Below are positions 58,991 through 64,000 of a DNA stretch of 64,000 bases, in pieces. The notes under the pieces were generated by a model. That model saw only the letters and a list, made by a program, of their open reading frames with translations. It was not told the origin of the DNA and did no database searches. Within the stretch, counting starts at the first letter, position 1. Every line of letters begins with the position of its first letter. The DNA is from Elmis aenea (Eukaryota > Arthropoda > Insecta > Coleoptera > Elmidae): assembly GCA_947652605.1 (NCBI GenBank), contig OX393577.1, positions 27,965,466-28,029,465 on the forward strand, read 5' to 3'. The position numbers and the translations under genes were made by a program.

Positions 58991-59390
58991 AAATAAAAAC
59001 GATTCTGAATTTACAGGACGTATGAATTTATTTGATTCAAAAATGTTCTTCTTACATGTTTTTTCAATTTTGTTTTATTGACTTAATCAGAGTAAAAATT
59101 TGTAAAATTTATATTTTTTCGGTGTAAAACAATTGAAAAACGAGACAAGGCACACATTAAGACATTTTTTTGAAAACAATTGTGTTTTTTTCTTTTGTTT
59201 TTAAAAAATGTCTTAATGTGTGCCTGGTCTCGTTTTAAATTGTTTTATACCGAAAACGCACAAATTTAAAAAAAAATTCTTTGATGACGTCAATAAACCA
59301 AAATTGACGAAACATGTAAGAAGAACATTTTTGAATCAAGTAAATTCGTACGGCCTGTAAATCCAGAATCGTTTTTATTTCGCTTAAAAT
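58991..59390. mobile_element. 400-bp hairpin (foldback) element
   Basis: AATAAAAACGATTCTG at the left pairs with CAGAATCGTTTTTATT at the right. Inner TCAAAAATGTTCTTCTTACA and GAGACAAGGCACACATTAAG each have inverse partners, to a loop near 59190. Non-coding. Confidence 0.75.
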
Positions 59391-59968
59391 AGTTTCAACG
59401 GGACGTCAATTAAACAATTATATAATAATAGTATTGATGTACGCAAATACGGTTTTATATTTATTATGTAGCGACAGATGGTGTTAAATTATATATAAAT
59501 GGGAACACTGACATCTATCGATAGACATTTTTTATGTGCAGAAAATTAGGACAACCTAGCGATATCTCCTCTGCAGAACCTGCTTCATCACGAAAATGTT
59601 GAGGAACTAGTATAATTTATTGTTTCTACTTAAACCAATTGTTTAAAACGACATCGACTGCATGTTATCAACCTTTTATTGGTTCATAATGTAAACAAAA
59701 TTTGAAAACAAATAAAGTATGAGATACATCAATTTCATTTTAGTTGGAAAGTTTGTATTGACTGGTACAGATACAAATCGATATACAGAGTTATTCAAAA
59801 CAATTTCTTAATTTATTGCTTTCCAAATCGAACTTTATGTTAATCTGTAAACTTTTTTGAGGAAGACAAATTATCTGTTTTTTTAGCTTAAAAAAGCCTC
59901 AATTGTCAAACTTAATGGCACGTACTACATATTTTATTATTCAACGAAAAACTGTGACTAATGAAATA
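59391..59968. other. Unassigned AT-rich stretch
   Basis: No coding potential or paired repeat ends seen between the hairpin at 58991-59390 and the foldback at 59969-60570. Confidence 0.45.
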
Positions 59969-60570
59969 TACAGGGTGCACCACGACCCTGAGATTCTTCG
60001 ATAGCTCCTTTATTAATGAAAATATCAAAAAATATTTAATACAAATATTGTGCGAACCTATTTTCTACATAACCTAAAATTATTTTCAAATATACAGGAT
60101 GTTTCGTTTGAGCGGCACATATAAAAATGTAATTTTTTTAAATAGAATTCCCTGTATATTTTTATATTTTTGGATTCCTCTTAAAATTTACTTTAAAAAA
60201 TGTAAAAGGTTGTATGGGTCTAATGTCAACTGTTTTCGTAAAATTTACATTTTTATGAAATTTTTGAACGATACAGCACTTTCAATTTTTTTAACATTAA
60301 AGTTATTTAAAAAAGCGGTAAAATTTCGTTTAAAAATTAAATTGACAATAGATTAATTAACACTTCCAAAAATATAAAAATATACAGGGAGTTCTATTTA
60401 AAAAAATTATATTTTTATATGTGCCGCTCAAACGAAACACCCTGTATATTTGAAAATAATTTTAGGTGTTGTAGAAAATAGGTTCGCACAATATTTGTAT
60501 TAAATATTTTTTGATATTTTCATTAATAAAGGAGCTATCGAAGAATCTCAGGGTCGTGGTGCACTCTGTA
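59969..60570. mobile_element. Foldback element with nested TACAGG-type ends
   Basis: Outer ends TACAGGGTGCACCACGACCC and GGGTCGTGGTGCACTCTGTA are inverse copies. A second inner pair, ATACAGGATGTTTCGTTTGA and TCAAACGAAACACCCTGTAT, lies within. The frame at 60099-60356 resembles those in the 31789-34837 palindrome arms, so the elements are related; it is not a gene. Confidence 0.72.
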
Positions 60571-60888
60571 TACCAGCTTCTCACCGATATGATAGTTATT
60601 TTATTTATAGGTTTTTCTTTTCAACAATCTGACAAATTGTTGAGTGAATTATGATTTTTTAAATTCACGTTTATTTGAATATAAAAAGATAATAATCGTA
60701 TTAAATATTAATTTCATCACTATCATTTTTTTTAAATGAAAATTAAATTAATATTTTGAGATACCTCGAAATAAAACGGTAGATATATTAAAAAAGTTGG
60801 TACCTAAATGTAAAACTGTAAAAAGTTACCAGCTTACATCCTTAATAGGTATGTGTCAAATTCAGATTTTAGGACCAAACTTTAAAAT

Positions 60889-61627
60889 TACAGGGTCTCT
60901 CACAAAAACTCCGTTGTTTGTGATCCGATTTTGGTGAACGAAAAACTAAATGAAATGGCTCCTCAAATACTATAAACTGAATTGGATTTTAATTTTTTTC
61001 AAGTTCAACTTAAATATCAAACGATAGTCAATTTTTTTTTCCAAATGGCACCATCTATTTTATTTTACTAAATCTGGTAGACATTTTTTTTCTGAATTCA
61101 ATGATGTAATGAAAAGTTAATTTTAGTGCAAAACTAATAAGAAATAAAAAATAAAAGTTTAACTAAAATAGGTTAGGTTTCACAAAATTTTCAAGCGTGC
61201 CGTGGAAAACAAAAAAAATCTTAATCAACCAATGTCATTTAAACTTCAGTGTGGTATTGAAATGATATTTGTTGATTAAGATTTTTTGTTTTCCACGGCA
61301 CGCTTGAAAATTTTGTGAAACCTAACCTAGTTTAGTTAAACTTTCATTTTTTATTTCTTATTCGTTTAGCACTAAAATTAACTTATGATTACATCATTGA
61401 ATACAGAAAAAAAAATGTCTACCAGAATTAGTACAAAAAAATAGATGGTGCCATTTGGGGAAAAAAATTGACTATCGTTTGACATTTAAATTGAACTTGA
61501 ACAAAATTTAAATCCAAATTCAGTTCATAGTATTTGAGGAGTCATTTCGTTTAGTTTTTTATTCATCAAAATCGGACCACAAACAACGGAGTTACAGCTT
61601 GTGGCGTTTTTTGTGTGACACCCTGTA
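60889..61627. mobile_element. Foldback element, TACAGGGTCTCTCAC ends
   Basis: Ends TACAGGGTCTCTCACAAA and, inverted, TTGTGTGACACCCTGTA. The arms pair through CTCCGTTGTTTGTG, AAATCTGGTAGACATTTTT and CACGCTTGAAAATTTTGTG up to a loop near 61240. Non-coding. Confidence 0.75.
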
Positions 61628-61717
61628 TGTAGGTAAATTAGACAAATATGTCGATTGTCCGTAATTTTTTGAGATTGTGTACCGGGTACACTAATAGTAA
61701 AAAATATATTATGTACT

Positions 61718-61800
61718 CAGTGTTTTTCAACGTGTGTGCCGCGGCATACTAGTGTGCCGCGAGCATCCTCCAGGTGTGTCGCGGAAAATAAAATCAAAAA
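61718..61800. repeat. Lone hAT-like end
   Basis: CAGTGTTTTTCAACG followed by GTGTGCCGCGGCATAC and TGTGCCGCGAGC resembles one terminal of a CAGTG..TTCTCAAC-type hAT element. No matching right end is found downstream in the window. Confidence 0.45.
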
Positions 61801-63778
61801 TAGTTTTTGCAAGAGTGCTATGTTTGAGATTCCAGTTTAAACATGGGGATCTCACTTATTATAATTGCTCGGGTATAGGTTTGACAAACAAAATTTTCGT
61901 AACCAAATATATAAGTCTTCATAGTTTTTAAAAAACACCCAAAAATCTGTTTACTTATTAGAAGCCATTAACGCAGATAAAGGGCATAACTCGCTGAAGA
62001 TGTAAGATGTAACCAATGCGTTTGACAAGTTAAGTTAGTTCTTGGTTGGGTGATCGTGCATGGATTGCATAGCTGTTTTTTCCCTTCAATAAATAAATAA
62101 ATACCTACCTATTTTTGTTTTGTGTTAAATCTTTAACTTAATCCCTTTAATAGTAATTTCATGCGGTTTACTTACCTCCTTCCAAGGAAAAAGGGACAAA
62201 AATAATTGATTACCATGCCGATTAGGAATTTTTCAAAATTAAATATTTGTTTTTTCCATTTTTAACAACAATTGTCTCAAAAAAAGTGCCAAGTGTTATA
62301 CATTGTCGAATTCAGAATAAAATACTCTACAAATTGGTGCTAAAATCAGATATAGCGTCCATAAGAAAAAATGTACCTGATGATGGTTTAAAAAAAGCGA
62401 AATGTCGCATGGAAAATATAATTGGAGATTTTGATTCCTTGCAAACAGTGGCCATGTAAAAGTTTTTACAGAAATGAAATTCGACAACAAATGAAAAAGT
62501 TACGGGCAAAAAACAAAATACCACTTTTTTACTTTTTCCCCTCTATCTCAAAAACTAAAAGAGCTAGATAAGTTCTGTTTGCGTCAAATTATTAAGCACC
62601 TGAATATACAACTTTGCTCTAATTTAACCAAAGTCGTAACTCTTACCGTTTACGAGATTTCCGTAGTGGCCCTCGAAAAACGAGAACCCTGAATTGATAA
62701 TTGAAGCGCCTCTTTTTTTTTTAAATATATGTTGATATTTACATTTTCATGGCGTAGAAAGTTGGTTTATATTTGATATTCGTAAAATGTATATTAAGAT
62801 ATTCAATATTTCATTACGTTTGTGAATATTTTATCAGTGACACAAAATAAGTAAGTAAATAAAATACATGATCGAATATTGTATTGTTGGTACAGATTAC
62901 ATATCTAAGACATAAAATACTCTTTGTTAATATATGTTTTTATGATATCAAGTTATTTTATCGATTGAAATAATAAGTAAGTATTATGTACTTAATAAAA
63001 TAAGAATTCGGGTATTCACACAAGTGCATACATTTGCAAAGTGGTATTTGATACATCATGGTGTACGATGTATTGGAAATGTGTGCTAGGTTTCGATGAC
63101 AAATGAAACTGAATTAATATAATTTCTATTTAATCTACGAATGCGAGTATATCATTTCAATTATTAAGGTTTTTATTGCCGTTTTATAAAGTTTGTCGTA
63201 TGAAATGAAGAAGCTTTTTCATATTTATCATTTTTATTGTTAAGATTTTATATTGCTATGACTTGATTTTATATGTTTTCAGAAACATAAAATAAGTTGA
63301 AATCGGTCTATAATATATTATATGCATATTACAAAGATTTTTTTGATTTTATTATCCATGAAATAGCGTGATCCATAACGATGATGCCAAAAAAATGCTT
63401 GTTCATCAGATAAGAATATTGTTTGTAAGATTTAGAGTAACAGTAAAAATGAAATGTTTTTATAAATTTCATTAATGTAATAAAATCGCATAACCCCAAC
63501 TACTAAAGCGTTAGCTTAGGCTGTAAGCAAAATATTAGCGAAGTAAAGAAAATGTAACTTTTTAGTTAGTATTAGTATTGCAAGAATTAAATTTTTCTTC
63601 AGTTTGTTAAAGATATTAAGTAATATAAAATTCCATTTTGGAAAGTCAGATTTTTACCACGTTACCAAAAACGAATTAATAAAATATTTGTCTTTCAGAC
63701 ACATGCAATTTTTATTGATGGAATTGATTGTTAATTAATCGTCAAATGGAGTATGATTTTGATTAAAGTAGTTTATGA
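61801..63778. other. Gene-free right flank
   Basis: AT-rich DNA with short incidental frames on both strands near 62247-62524. No domain, splice structure or repeat pair seen. Confidence 0.45.
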
Positions 63779-64000
63779 TATACAGGGTGTCACAGATTAC
63801 ATTTCCAGCATGGAATCTCGCTTATTATAAGAGATACAGATCTGCTTAAATTAGATGAATTATTAGAAAATTCCTCGTACCTCAGATGTTATAGCAAAAA
63901 ATATGAAAATGTTGAATTTCTCCTTTCTTTCATAACATTTTTGTTTTTATTACAGAAAAAACCACATTTAAGAAAACATGAAATTAGGAATAATATCTCG
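63779..64000. repeat. Start of a TACAGGGTG foldback-type element at the right edge
   Basis: ATATACAGGGTGTCACAGATT at about 63779 has the same terminal word as the other foldback elements here. The element runs off the window so the partner end is not visible. Confidence 0.45.

Noticed and set aside
62247..62524. Overlapping frames on both strands at the right side
   Set aside because: No domain, no splice context, AT-rich; probably repeat-derived.
1..64000. CRISPR arrays, bacterial genes or endogenous viral genes
   Set aside because: No regularly spaced repeats, no prokaryotic-style operons and no viral protein motifs were seen; the only reverse transcriptase is of the non-LTR jockey type.

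Overview
This window looks like nuclear DNA of an insect. It is AT-rich, most host genes are split by introns of about 60 bp to several kb, and every recognisable protein is an insect or metazoan ortholog. Intergenic and intronic DNA is packed with hAT, PIF/Harbinger, Tc1/mariner and jockey-type elements plus foldback (palindromic) repeats. The repeat load and gene set would suit a beetle, but the order cannot be fixed from the sequence alone. There is no bacterial-style operon, CRISPR array or rRNA.

Host genes, left to right: RMC1 (minus, N-terminal half only, 4380-5806, running off the left edge); HINT3 (plus, 6129-6795), sharing a 322-bp divergent promoter with RMC1; a RhoGAP68F/ARHGAP1-type Rho GTPase-activating protein (minus, 9671-16092, 8 exons); gamma-SNAP/NAPG (minus, 19613-24419, 8 exons); POLE3/Chrac-14 (plus, 25220-26216, 2 exons), divergent from NAPG; the E3 ligase LRSAM1 (minus, 26806-39110, 13 exons, one with a GC splice donor); and an unrecognised two-exon gene for a 147-residue protein (minus, 47574-53763). 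Several act in membrane traffic (RMC1 in late-endosome Rab7 activation, NAPG in SNARE recycling, LRSAM1 in ESCRT-linked ubiquitination), but nothing suggests the cluster is functional rather than chance.

Repeat layout: 1-3086 is a giant palindrome with a 1.2-kb hAT-type insertion in it. 8464-8963, 9953-10788 and 12385-13449 are MITE or foldback elements around and inside the RhoGAP gene. 18401-19288 is a dead Tc1/mariner element. 20605-21103 and 21956-22300 lie in the NAPG 3' flank and last intron respectively. 31789-34837 is a second giant palindrome, in an LRSAM1 intron, carrying a second copy of the same hAT family. 39382-41947 and 42849-46113 are nested DNA-transposon stacks with readable target-site duplications. 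49020-53262 fills the intron of the unknown gene with elements, including one with perfect 46-bp inverted ends. 54860-59400 is a hAT pseudogene broken by a jockey LINE and by a Harbinger element with a frameshifted HARBI1-like transposase. 58991-61627 is a run of foldback palindromes.

I did not find a convincing undescribed biological system. The most unusual items are a hAT-type element whose interior is a 325-bp-arm hairpin with a tRNA-like Pol III box pair in each arm, the three-level nested insertions with intact duplications, and the uncharacterised two-exon protein gene. All exon limits come from reading splice sites and frames by eye; phases agree at every junction given.
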